A stretch of DNA of 18,723 nucleotides from CAYQCE01 sp964415885 (GCA_964415885.1 CAYQCE010000063.1:1-18723); one strand, 5' to 3'. Shown: positions 1 through 7,192, counted from the first letter of the stretch. Made by a program: numbers and translations. The notes: generated by a model from the sequence alone, not told the origin.

Positions 1-2
1 CC

Positions 3-35
3 AAACAGCCCGTCTTCGCAGACAGGCTGTTTTTT
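3..35 (+). terminator. Intrinsic terminator of an off-window gene
   Basis: AAACAGCC (3-10) pairs with GGCTGTTT (25-32). After one C/A mismatch, GTCT (12-15) pairs with AGAC (20-23) around a TCGC tetraloop. The stem runs into a six-T tract at 30-35, so it works best for a + strand transcript entering from the left. Read on the minus strand it has only three Ts after the stem, so it may also weakly end the lipoprotein transcript that converges on it. Confidence 0.85.
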
Positions 36-69
36 CACGCATCTATGTATATACGGATAGGAGAGTGCT

Positions 70-1200
70 CTAAATCTCGGGCACATATTCGGAGTACTTG
101 CCCTGGAAAAACCCACGTGCGCGTTTCGGAATAGTGCCGACGTCATCGGTATCCTTCTGATTTCCGTTGCCGTTCATATTGCCGTTTCCATTGTTGTCCG
201 GAGGATTCGGAACGGCGGTCCAGTTCCCGTGAAGTTCACCCATTACCGTGCGAGCGCGATTCACCCACTTGCCCCGGAACTGACCCTTCATCGGATCCGC
301 GGCATCGGTCGTGATATCCGTGTTCCAGGTTCCCCGAAGCAGCCCCTTGAAGAATCCCAGTCTTGTAATCCACTTGCCGAAGAAGACCTTGTCTCCGCTT
401 CTATCGACGCCCCAGTGTCCTCGAAGGTGTCCCATCGAGCTGCCGTCATACGCAATCCAGCGACCGAAGAAGATCCCGCGATGCGGCGCCTTCTTGACCC
501 AGCGTCCCTCGATGAAACCGTTCTTCTGGACTTGAGGTGAAACGTGGAACGCCTCGATCGAGACGCTGTTGCCGATATTGTCGACTTCAACGATCTCTGA
601 AAGCGAATCGAGCTCGGATAGCTGGAATGTTCGAGTATACGGACCGGTCGTGAATGTCACAGTGTTGGCATTTTCGGACCTCTCATCAGGCCTGTCGTAG
701 ATGAATACCATGATACCGTCGTAGTGAACGCTGGTATGGGACACCCACTCGACTTTCGTGTAGTCGTTCCGCGGGCGCTCGATGTAGTCACCGCGCTCGA
801 ACCTGATCAGGCGAGCGGGTCTGATAGCGCCCTCCTCGACTTCCAGCATACCCGACCAGTCGGTCACATCTGTGATTGTGGAATCGAGCTCAAGCATGCC
901 CCAGAGGATCTTGAGACAGTAGACACGAACATCCTCATCGGCGTCCAGGCTGTCATATACCGGCGAGAGCGAAGGCTCCACCGGAACGACCTCCTCATTC
1001 TCATCAGACATTTCATCGAGGATCATCTCATCCGCGAAACCCACGGATTCATCCGATGTAGTGTATCCACCGAATTCATCCTCATAGTTCAGAGTAGATT
1101 CGCTGGGCGTCGTTCCGACAGTATCCTTTGAACAACCTGCGAGCGCCACAAAGACCGAAATCATGAATGCGAGTATTCTGAAACTGCTTCTCATATTCAC
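70..1200 (-). CDS. Lipoprotein with eight G-x-[FLI]-x-G-x-W repeats
   Basis: This is an exported lipoprotein of unknown function, 376 aa. Residues 1-22 form a signal peptide ending in the lipobox LAGC, with lipidation expected at Cys23. Ser at +2 fits outer-membrane sorting by the proteobacterial rule. An acidic linker (about 35-90) precedes a mixed alpha/beta region (about 90-220). Residues 228-369 carry eight short repeats, G-x-[FLI]-x-G-x-W/Y: GFIEGRW, GIFFGRW, GHLRGHW, KVFFGKW, GLLRGTW, GQFRGKW, GELHGNW and GFFQGKY. The last two are separated by an Asn/Gly-rich spacer. The spacing suggests a repeated beta-hairpin surface, loosely MORN-like, but I do not recognise the family. The start is GTG at 1200, 5 nt after GGAGG (1210-1206); ATG at 1194, 11 nt away, is also possible. 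It is transcribed divergently from the histidine kinase, behind a sigma-54 type promoter at 1272-1257. Confidence 0.88.
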   Translation of the reverse strand: MNMRSSFRILAFMISVFVALAGCSKDTVGTTPSESTLNYEDEFGGYTTSDESVGFADEMILDEMSDENEEVVPVEPSLSPVYDSLDADEDVRVYCLKILWGMLELDSTITDVTDWSGMLEVEEGAIRPARLIRFERGDYIERPRNDYTKVEWVSHTSVHYDGIMVFIYDRPDERSENANTVTFTTGPYTRTFQLSELDSLSEIVEVDNIGNSVSIEAFHVSPQVQKNGFIEGRWVKKAPHRGIFFGRWIAYDGSSMGHLRGHWGVDRSGDKVFFGKWITRLGFFKGLLRGTWNTDITTDAADPMKGQFRGKWVNRARTVMGELHGNWTAVPNPPDNNGNGNMNGNGNQKDTDDVGTIPKRARGFFQGKYSEYVPEI

Positions 1201-1256
1201 CTGAACCTCCAGTTGATTTAGTGAACCCTCATATCATTGGTCCGTCCGAATGTGTA

Positions 1257-1272
1257 TGCGACTGTTGTGCCA
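1257..1272 (-). promoter_or_regulatory. Sigma-54 (-24/-12) promoter of the lipoprotein gene
   Basis: Read on the minus strand the element is TGGCACAACAGTCGCA. The consensus is TGGCAC-R-N4-TTGC-W. The only departure is C for T in the -12 box, and the invariant GG and GC have the required 10 nt between them. The predicted start is near 1246, giving a leader of about 46 nt before the GTG at 1200. It is 12/16 identical to the element at 4248-4263. Two palindromes lie 120-165 bp upstream. Confidence 0.75.
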
Positions 1273-1359
1273 AAAAGAGCATTTCATCGATAACACATTG
1301 AATAACAGCGAAATACTGCGGTCAAAACCTCTGCTGCAATCGAAGAGATGGTCGGCGGT

Positions 1360-1375
1360 TGTGCATTCTGGTACA
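1360..1375. promoter_or_regulatory. Candidate activator (UAS) site A
   Basis: TGTGCATTCTGGTACA fits the palindrome TGTAC-N6-GTACA with one mismatch. It differs from site B at only 2 of 16 positions. Its centre is about 121 bp upstream of the predicted start of the lipoprotein transcript, inside the usual enhancer range for NtrC-type activators. It also lies upstream of the kinase gene, so it could serve autoregulation. Assignment to the regulator at 2790-4115 is inference. Confidence 0.65.
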
Positions 1376-1383
1376 CTTCACAG

Positions 1384-1405
1384 ACAGTCAGATGATCCTG
1401 ACTGT
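1384..1405. repeat. Perfect 8-bp inverted repeat between the two UAS sites
   Basis: ACAGTCAG (1384-1391) and CTGACTGT (1398-1405) flank a 6-nt spacer. The right arm overlaps site B by 3 nt, and its last five bases are also the left arm of a second dyad, ACTGTAC-N6-GTACAGT (1401-1420), which runs into TTTTT. It may be an operator for another protein. If the kinase transcript starts upstream of it, it may be one of two mutually exclusive leader hairpins. Confidence 0.5.
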
Positions 1406-1418
1406 ACATTCAGGTACA
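1403..1418. promoter_or_regulatory. Candidate activator (UAS) site B
   Basis: TGTACATTCAGGTACA is a perfect TGTAC-N6-GTACA palindrome; with one more base each side it extends to ACTGTAC/GTACAGT. It lies 43 bp (about 4.1 helical turns) from site A, so both would face the same side of the DNA. Its centre is about 164 bp upstream of the predicted lipoprotein transcript start and 51 bp upstream of the kinase ATG. It could therefore both activate the lipoprotein gene and control the kinase-regulator operon. Confidence 0.68.
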
Positions 1419-1461
1419 GTTTTTATTGCGCAGCGATCGAGAGGGCAGTAGTTTCACTTGC

Positions 1462-2787
1462 ATGAGACAGGCATTCGATCGCAGAGTCACGGTTGCGATC
1501 GCGATCTTCGCGGTTCTACTCGTACTCTTCTTCAACTTCAGCCAGTGGTACCTCTACTTCCAGATGAAGAGATTCCTCGAGAGCCGAGTGCGCACAGAGG
1601 TCAAACAGGTCGCGGAAGCTACGGCCTCTCGTCTGGATCCATTCACAATCGAAGACATCGTCAGCAGTGAGCATGAGATTCGCAATGTCGCGACATTATC
1701 CCGCACGCTTTCGGACATTAAGAAGGTCTCCGGCCTAATCGAGATGTCGGTCTACGACCTCGATGGGGTAAACGTCCTATCCGTACCGACTGACACGATC
1801 GACTGGCAGCCGGCAGTTCTGAACCTCGCGGAGTTCACATCCGCAACTGCCGGAATAACATCCGCAACTGAGATACTCCGCAGCGATTCGCTGTATCTCG
1901 TCTCGGCGTTTGCTCCGGTTTTCGACTATGACGATGAAGTAATCGCGGTCGTGCATTCCGAGGGAGGCTACACACTCTTTCGGCCACTAGAGAATTTTCG
2001 GCAGAACGTTGTGCTGATGAACATCGGCAGCCTGCTCTTCATGCTGCTCTTTGTTTTGCTTTTCTATCTCGTGAACCGCCGCATCCTGCTCGCAAACCAG
2101 GCGATTCTACGTGCATCCGCAATATCATCTATGGGCGAGATGGCCGCGACAATCGCGCATGAGATCCGCAATCCACTCGGGATAATAAAGAACAGCGCAG
2201 AACGAATACGTAAGAAGTACGGCGACAAGGACGATCCGGTATTCGATTTCATAGGCGAGGAGGTCGACCGGTTAAACTCGATCGTCGCGGGCTATCTCGA
2301 CTTCGCTCACCCGGCGGAGGGCCGAAGAGAAAAATTCAGCATCGTCGAACTCACCGAGGATCTCGTACGCAAGACACGTACCGACTTCGACAAGGCGGGG
2401 ATCGAGGTCGATTTCGAGTCGGAGATTTCTGCCGCAGACGGCAACCTGCCAGGAGACAAATTCGCGATACGCCAGGCACTTCTGAACCTGATGATAAACG
2501 CCCGCGATGCTCAGACCGGGGGCGGCTCGCTCCGAGTCAGAGTGACGGATGCCGATATAAAAGGCAGAGATGCTATCCGGCTTCGATTTGAGGACCAGGG
2601 ACCGGGGATTCCGGGAAAGATCGCGGAGCGGGCATTCGAACCGTTTTTCACGACTCGAAGTCAGGGCTCGGGACTTGGCTTGTACATCGCAAAGAGTGTC
2701 GTCGACTCGCACGGCGGGACTATACGAATCGAGTCTGGCGAGGATCGCGGAGCATCCATTGAGGTCGTTCTACCGAGAGGTATTTGA
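1462..2787 (+). CDS. Membrane sensor histidine kinase, NtrB/ZraS-like
   Basis: This 441-aa kinase is predicted to sense an extracytoplasmic signal and phosphorylate the adjacent sigma-54 activator. There are two membrane spans (about 9-31 and 183-204) enclosing a roughly 150-residue extracytoplasmic domain with a Cache/PAS-like look (EMSVYDLDGVNVLSV around 94-108). The cytoplasmic part has no obvious HAMP or PAS domain and passes directly to the dimerisation helix. The H-box is IAHEIRNPLG with phospho-accepting His233. The C-terminal ATPase domain has an N-box (NLMINARDAQ), G1 (DQGPGIPG) and G2 (SQGSGLGLYIAK). The chosen start is ATG 1462, which begins just before the first membrane helix. 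Its purine-rich AGAGGG is 16 nt upstream, so initiation may be weak. A TTG at 1426 in the same frame would add 12 non-hydrophobic residues. The stop lies 2 nt before the regulator ATG. Confidence 0.95.
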   Translation: MRQAFDRRVTVAIAIFAVLLVLFFNFSQWYLYFQMKRFLESRVRTEVKQVAEATASRLDPFTIEDIVSSEHEIRNVATLSRTLSDIKKVSGLIEMSVYDLDGVNVLSVPTDTIDWQPAVLNLAEFTSATAGITSATEILRSDSLYLVSAFAPVFDYDDEVIAVVHSEGGYTLFRPLENFRQNVVLMNIGSLLFMLLFVLLFYLVNRRILLANQAILRASAISSMGEMAATIAHEIRNPLGIIKNSAERIRKKYGDKDDPVFDFIGEEVDRLNSIVAGYLDFAHPAEGRREKFSIVELTEDLVRKTRTDFDKAGIEVDFESEISAADGNLPGDKFAIRQALLNLMINARDAQTGGGSLRVRVTDADIKGRDAIRLRFEDQGPGIPGKIAERAFEPFFTTRSQGSGLGLYIAKSVVDSHGGTIRIESGEDRGASIEVVLPRGI

Positions 2788-2789
2788 TT

Positions 2790-4115
2790 ATGTCGCAGAT
2801 ACTTGTAGTTGATGACGAGAAGAAAATGGGATTCCTCGTTGGCGGTGCGCTTGAGGACGCCGGTCACAATGTCGTCCTCTGCCACAGTGGGACCGATGCC
2901 GTCAGGCAGATTAGAACCCGCAGCTTCGACGTCGTCGTGACCGATCTCAAGATGGATCCGCCGGATGGGCTTGAGGTTCTGCGTGAGGCAAAGTTGAGCA
3001 ACACCGAGACCGAAGTAATAATGATGACAGCGTTCGCGTCGGCATCGACCGCCGTGGAGGCTATGAAGGCTGGCGCATACGACTACCTCATCAAGCCCTT
3101 CTCGCTGGATGAACTTGTCCTTCTCGTGGGCAGAATCCTGAAATCCAAAAAACAGACCGCCCTTACAGAGCAGCTTCAGACCGATCTCGAGCGCGCGACC
3201 TTCGATGAGTTCATCGGCGAAAGCGAGCCGGTCAGGGAGCTCATATCGATGGTGGAGAAGGTGGCGCGGACGGATGCAAATGTCCTGATCCTCGGGAAAT
3301 CCGGCACGGGCAAGGAGCTGATAGCTAATATGATACACAAGCGGTCCTCCCGATCCCGAGGACCTTTCGTGGCTGTCAACTGCGGGGCGCTGACCGAAAC
3401 TCTGCTCGAATCCGAGCTATTCGGGCACGAGAAGGGCGCGTTCACCGGCGCTGTAAAGCGAAAACTCGGCAGGTTCGAGCTCGCGGATGGCGGCACGTTG
3501 CTGCTCGATGAGATCGGCGAGATAAATCAAGCGGTACAGGTAAAGTTACTGCGAGCACTCGAGGAGAGGAAGGTTACCCGCGTGGGCGGCACCGAGGAGA
3601 TCAATGTGAACGTTCGCGTTATCGCCGCCACAAACCGTGATCTGGAAAAGGAACTGGAGAGCGAGCGATTCCGCGAAGACCTGTATTACAGGCTTAATGT
3701 GTTTCCGATCAATATGCCGACCCTCGCTGAACGACGCGAGGATATCCCACGGCTGGCGGACTACTTTTGCCGAAAGCTCGGCTACTCGTATGGCAGCCTT
3801 TCGGATGAGGTGGTCGAGCAGTTGAGAGCATACGACTGGCCGGGCAATGTGCGCGAGCTGAAGAATGTACTCGAAAGGGCGCTGATTCTTGCCGAAGGAG
3901 AACCGCTGACGACGGATCACCTCACTATCAAACCCAAGCCGATAGCGCAAAAGCCCGAATCGAAGCCCGATAATCTGTCGCTTGGCAGTCTCGAGAAACA
4001 GGCGATTATCGATGCCCTGCGCGAGTCGGGCGGCAACAAATCGGAAGCAGCGAGGCTGCTGAACATCACTCGGAGAATGCTCTACTCTCGAATGGAGAAA
4101 TATGGCCTGAAATAG
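2790..4115 (+). CDS. NtrC-family sigma-54-dependent response regulator
   Basis: This 441-aa protein has the full three-domain layout. The receiver (1-118) has acidic residues Asp8/Asp9, phospho-acceptor Asp52 and Lys102. The AAA+ domain (about 140-375) has Walker A GKSGTGKE (169-176), GAFTGA (216-221) and Walker B LLLDE (237-241). The Fis-type helix-turn-helix is at the C-terminus (NKSEAARLL...RRMLYSRMEKYGLK). The intact GAFTGA loop means it should contact sigma-54 and remodel its closed complex. The start is ATG 2790, with GAGAGG (2775-2780) 9 nt upstream; a TTG at 2784 overlapping the kinase stop is possible but badly spaced. The 2-nt gap to the kinase shows a cognate pair in one operon. 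Paired TGTAC-N6-GTACA palindromes and -24/-12 promoters on both sides of the operon are its likely targets. Confidence 0.96.
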   Translation: MSQILVVDDEKKMGFLVGGALEDAGHNVVLCHSGTDAVRQIRTRSFDVVVTDLKMDPPDGLEVLREAKLSNTETEVIMMTAFASASTAVEAMKAGAYDYLIKPFSLDELVLLVGRILKSKKQTALTEQLQTDLERATFDEFIGESEPVRELISMVEKVARTDANVLILGKSGTGKELIANMIHKRSSRSRGPFVAVNCGALTETLLESELFGHEKGAFTGAVKRKLGRFELADGGTLLLDEIGEINQAVQVKLLRALEERKVTRVGGTEEINVNVRVIAATNRDLEKELESERFREDLYYRLNVFPINMPTLAERREDIPRLADYFCRKLGYSYGSLSDEVVEQLRAYDWPGNVRELKNVLERALILAEGEPLTTDHLTIKPKPIAQKPESKPDNLSLGSLEKQAIIDALRESGGNKSEAARLLNITRRMLYSRMEKYGLK

Positions 4116-4131
4116 TGTACCGTGAGGGACA
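4116..4131. promoter_or_regulatory. Candidate activator (UAS) site C
   Basis: TGTACCGTGAGGGACA starts on the base after the regulator stop codon and fits TGTAC-N6-GTACA with one mismatch in the right arm. Its centre is about 150 bp upstream of the predicted sigma-54 start at 4274. It is 22 bp (about two helical turns) from site D. Confidence 0.6.
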
Positions 4132-4137
4132 CATCGA

Positions 4138-4153
4138 TGTACCGAATCGTTCA
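4138..4153. promoter_or_regulatory. Candidate activator (UAS) site D
   Basis: TGTACCGAATCGTTCA fits TGTAC-N6-GTACA with one mismatch in the right arm. Its centre is about 128 bp upstream of the predicted start at 4274, close to the -108/-140 enhancer positions known for NtrC at glnA. Between this site and the promoter are three TCAGCG copies (4151, 4164, 4175) and an A/T-rich stretch with ATGACTAT twice (4204, 4221). That stretch could be a bend or integration-host-factor region, which is inference. Confidence 0.6.
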
Positions 4154-4247
4154 GCGTTGCGGCTCAGCGCGTCTTCAGCGACCAGAGTTAAGAACTGAAG
4201 GTAATGACTATCAACTATTTATGACTATTCGCCTGACCAAAGTTATT

Positions 4248-4263
4248 CGGCACGGCAGTTGCA
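4248..4263 (+). promoter_or_regulatory. Sigma-54 (-24/-12) promoter of the helical-repeat gene
   Basis: CGGCACGGCAGTTGCA matches the sigma-54 consensus TGGCAC-R-N4-TTGC-W except for the first base. GG (4249-4250) and GC (4261-4262) have exactly 10 nt between them. The predicted start is near 4274, only about 3 nt before the GGAGG ribosome-binding site at 4277-4281, giving a very short leader. The promoter lies directly downstream of the gene for an activator with a GAFTGA loop. Confidence 0.82.
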
Positions 4264-4288
4264 AAGAATGTTACTCGGAGGTTAAGAT

Positions 4289-5338
4289 TTGGTAATGCGC
4301 TATTCGGCAATGAAATGTAGACTCGCTTTGACGGCGCTTGTAGCGATCGTTCTGCTAATCTCGAGTGGGGACTTATTCGCGCAGTCGCGTGACAAGGTAG
4401 AAGACGAACTCGAGAAGACTGAGAATGTGATCGAGAGAGCGCAGGAAGCCGTTCGCGAATCCGGATCGGCCATTGCTGAACAGCATTTGAATAACGCACT
4501 GAAGCTTCAAACGGCTGCATGGGATCGTTACCGATCGAACAGACTCATTCAGGCAGCGAATCTGACTCGTAACGCGCGTGAGCAGGCGATGAAAGCGATC
4601 GGAATCGTGCAGAGCGCCGACCAGAACAACCAGATGGTCCGGCGGGAAATCGAGCGTACCGATGAGCTGATTCGAAAGTCCGAGGAGAGAGTCAGGGTAT
4701 CCCGCAATGAGAAAGCATACTCACTGATCGAGAGCGCTCAGAAAACCCAGACCGAAGCACGTGAATTCTTCCGAAGCAACAGGATCAAAATAGCGCTGAC
4801 CGTTACCATGAATGCCCGAGAGACAGCTCGGAAAGCGTTCGAGCTTGCGGACGCCATAGAGAATTCGCAGGACAGGCTCGAAAGAGAACTCGATCGAACT
4901 GAACAGTTCATTCGCAAGGCTCGTGAGACTGCTGCCGAGATGGAAGTCGGAGACAATACCGAGGTTCTTCTCCAGAGGGCCGAGGAAATTCAAGGTCGCG
5001 CGAGAGCAGAGTTTGGCGCGAAGCAGTTTGGAATAGCTCTCGAACGAACCAAGCAGGCCCGTGAGCTCGCGCTCAATGCGCTAAAGCTGATGGAGCAGGA
5101 GATTCAGCCGGAGCGACTCAGGAGATTCCTCGAAAAGACAGACAAGGAAATCGAAAGGCTGCGAACAAAACTCTCTCAGAACCCGAAGGCACAGGGGGAA
5201 CGTCTGCTCGACGCAGCAGTGCAGCATCAGGAAAGCGCCCGGGCGGCATTGGCGGCTAATGATCTCCGGCGGGCCGTAGTCGAGGCAAAAGCCGCAAGAG
5301 AGCTTGTTGCAAAGGCGATCGACCTAATTGTTGATTGA
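4289..5338 (+). CDS. Exported protein of four alpha-helical repeats
   Basis: The product is 349 aa with a cleavable signal peptide (hydrophobic core about 11-26, cleavage near LFA/QS at 31/32). The rest is almost wholly helical and charged. It forms four copies of an approximately 75-residue repeat. Each opens with E-x-T-(D/E)-x-x-I-R-(K/R), continues with A-x-x-x-Q-x-x-A-R/W-x-x-(F/Y), and closes with A-x-x-x-T-x-x-A-R-E-x-A-x-x-A. This resembles a TPR-like or coiled-coil scaffold, probably periplasmic. I do not recognise a named family. The start is TTG 4289, 7 nt after GGAGG (4277-4281); ATG 4295 is 13 nt away and would drop two residues. It is the first gene behind the sigma-54 promoter at 4248. 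The barrel-like gene follows after 68 bp with no terminator between, so the two are probably co-transcribed and may act as periplasmic and outer-membrane partners. Confidence 0.9.
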   Translation: MVMRYSAMKCRLALTALVAIVLLISSGDLFAQSRDKVEDELEKTENVIERAQEAVRESGSAIAEQHLNNALKLQTAAWDRYRSNRLIQAANLTRNAREQAMKAIGIVQSADQNNQMVRREIERTDELIRKSEERVRVSRNEKAYSLIESAQKTQTEAREFFRSNRIKIALTVTMNARETARKAFELADAIENSQDRLERELDRTEQFIRKARETAAEMEVGDNTEVLLQRAEEIQGRARAEFGAKQFGIALERTKQARELALNALKLMEQEIQPERLRRFLEKTDKEIERLRTKLSQNPKAQGERLLDAAVQHQESARAALAANDLRRAVVEAKAARELVAKAIDLIVD

Positions 5339-5406
5339 CCACAGGTACCCACAGATCATATCTTATCAGCCTGTAAGACCAATACTGAACTCATCAGCAG
5401 CGAAGA

Positions 5407-6693
5407 GTGGATCGTCATTTGAGACCTTACCCCTCAATCTGTATCGTATCAGTCCTCCTGATTACGGTGATGAACTGCGCATTCGCCGGAGAGACTCGGG
5501 TTACACTGGGAGTTGGCTACGATCAAATCACGCAGGGATACTATCTGAGTGAGATCGATACGCTCGCAGTCGATGAGGATTCGCTTCTAACGATCAAACG
5601 AACGACCGATGATATTTCTACACCGCGCCTCAAATCAAGGATAGCCTGGCTTGGCAGTGTCAGTAAGAAGGCAGAGATCGAATTCGACAACCTGACACTC
5701 CTGTCAAACGAGGACATCCGCAATAACACACGGGCGAGGCTCGAAATTGGCGCGCTCGATCTGAGCAATGAACTGGAATTCCGAGGTCTATGGGACGATG
5801 CTGAGTCCGAACGTGTAGGGTATTTCACGAACGATCTCCGGGCGAGGTTTAAGCCTGAGATCGCCAATGACCTGTTTCTGGTTGTCGACGAGTCGTTCGA
5901 GCTCTTACGTTTCGATGGGTCGGGTCTGTATACATTCGACTATAACTATAACAGGTTCAAAATCGGCGTCGAGCGGCAGTTTGGCTGGGTAGACTATCTG
6001 CTGGTCGCGTACCGGAATGACGTTCGTGATGTACCCGATTCGTCACGGATCGATTACACACGCCACCGTGGGATCTTCGAGCTTTACTGGTCACCGAGCA
6101 TTAATCTTACTATCGATTTTGAAAACGAGGTATCGCGCACGGAATCGAGCAGGGAGGCGGATCTCGATGACAGGCTTCAGGAACTGCTCGACGCTGATAT
6201 CATATATCGCGCGTCGGACAGAGTGCGTTTCGAGATATCTAATCTGTTTGAGTACACAGACTACGATACGCAGGATGTCGTGAGTTTTAACTCGATTTAC
6301 AACGTGGCATCCGTTGAATGCTCATACGAATTCGTGCGTGGAGCCGAGTTCTACATCAAGCCTTCCTTCACATTCTTCTGGTCGGAATATGTGGAATTCG
6401 AGGAGCAGGATTTCGAGCAGCGAGCATTTGAGTACGGCTTCGATATCTCTCAGGGCGACTGGCTCTGGTGCGACATATCGCATACGTACGGACGGCGTGA
6501 CTATACGTACAACATCAGCGAGTTCTACACCGACTACACTCTCAACAAGCTCAATATTCTTGCCGACATAAAGGTATATGAAGGACTGAGGCTGAACCTG
6601 ATACTCTCGGTCGACTGGCAGAATCATGAACTGGAGGCGGATGACAACGTGTTGTCGCTCCTGAGCGCAGGCCTCGATTACCGTTTCCGCTGA
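5407..6693 (+). CDS. Outer-membrane beta-barrel-like protein
   Basis: The product is 428 aa. A signal peptide (hydrophobic IVSVLLITVMNCAFA, cleavage near 28/29 before GETR) is followed by many short alternating polar/hydrophobic strands rich in Tyr, Phe, Asp and Glu. It ends LLSAGLDYRFR, with aromatic residues near the C-terminus as in the barrel-closing strand of outer-membrane proteins. I recognise no specific family; the paired antiparallel-looking strands suggest a channel or OmpL-like barrel. The start is uncertain: GTG 5407 has little ribosome-binding signal, and TTG 5419 (four residues shorter) has only a weak AGAGTGG upstream. Both keep the signal peptide. It lies 68 bp behind the helical-repeat gene and is predicted to share its sigma-54 promoter. 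Confidence 0.85.
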   Translation: MDRHLRPYPSICIVSVLLITVMNCAFAGETRVTLGVGYDQITQGYYLSEIDTLAVDEDSLLTIKRTTDDISTPRLKSRIAWLGSVSKKAEIEFDNLTLLSNEDIRNNTRARLEIGALDLSNELEFRGLWDDAESERVGYFTNDLRARFKPEIANDLFLVVDESFELLRFDGSGLYTFDYNYNRFKIGVERQFGWVDYLLVAYRNDVRDVPDSSRIDYTRHRGIFELYWSPSINLTIDFENEVSRTESSREADLDDRLQELLDADIIYRASDRVRFEISNLFEYTDYDTQDVVSFNSIYNVASVECSYEFVRGAEFYIKPSFTFFWSEYVEFEEQDFEQRAFEYGFDISQGDWLWCDISHTYGRRDYTYNISEFYTDYTLNKLNILADIKVYEGLRLNLILSVDWQNHELEADDNVLSLLSAGLDYRFR

Positions 6694-6790
6694 TCAACTC
6701 GCAGAAGTATAGATCGAAGCAGCAAAAAGCAGTTGCGCGCATACCTGTCATTTACTTAGTTATCTGAATTGATTTCCAGAAGGAGACGAT

Positions 6791-7105
6791 ATGATTCTCA
6801 CTACGACTCCATCCGTGGATGGCAAGACGATTTCGAAGTACTTCGGCATAGTGACGGGTGAGGCAATCCTCGGCGCGAATATCATGCGAGACATATTTGC
6901 CTCCATCACAGATATTGTCGGCGGTCGGTCGGGTCAGTATGAGAAGGAACTCGGTAAGGCGCGCAAGATAGCAATCGACGAAATGCGGACTGAGGCGACG
7001 CAGTTCGGAGCGGATGCCGTAGTCGGGATCGACATCGACTATGAGGTCATCCGCGACGGTATGCTGATGGTTTCAGCATCCGGTACCGCCGTCAAACTCG
7101 GTTAA
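6791..7105 (+). CDS. YbjQ/UPF0145-family small protein
   Basis: The product is 104 aa, close to the roughly 107 aa of E. coli YbjQ. It carries the family features: an N-terminal TTTPSVDGKTISKYFGIVTG strand-turn-strand, then GANIMRDIFASITDIVGGRSGQYEKEL, a helix (RKIAIDEM...A), then FGADAVVGIDIDYEVI and a C-terminal VSASGTAVKL strand. The family is annotated as a putative heavy-metal-binding fold that forms pentamers; the biological role is not settled. It has no signal peptide, so it is cytoplasmic. A strong AAGGAG (6780-6785) precedes the ATG by 5 nt. It stands 97 bp after the barrel gene and 87 bp before the subtilase, all on the + strand. I find no convincing promoter or terminator in either gap. 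Confidence 0.93.
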   Translation: MILTTTPSVDGKTISKYFGIVTGEAILGANIMRDIFASITDIVGGRSGQYEKELGKARKIAIDEMRTEATQFGADAVVGIDIDYEVIRDGMLMVSASGTAVKLG

Positions 7106-7192
7106 AAAGCAGTGTTTTGAAGGCTTGGTGGACCTTCCGATCAGTCAATAGGCGACTCCCGTACGTAAATACTCTGGCAGAGGTTAGTTGTT

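Noticed and set aside
229..540. 103-codon + strand frame opposite the lipoprotein gene
   Set aside because: The minus-strand frame has a lipobox, a ribosome-binding site and regular protein repeats, which explain the sequence fully.
1413..1429. Possible -24/-12 sigma-54 promoter facing the kinase (GG...TTGC)
   Set aside because: The GG at 1413 and GC at 1428 are separated by 13 nt instead of the required 10, so it cannot be a normal sigma-54 promoter.
2661..3338. 225-codon open frame on the minus strand across the kinase-regulator junction
   Set aside because: It is antisense to two strongly conserved proteins and shows no domain of its own.
7174..7192. TGGCAGAGGTTAGTTGT upstream of the subtilase as a sigma-54 promoter
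   Set aside because: The -12 GC is absent at the right spacing, and the element overlaps the ribosome-binding site.
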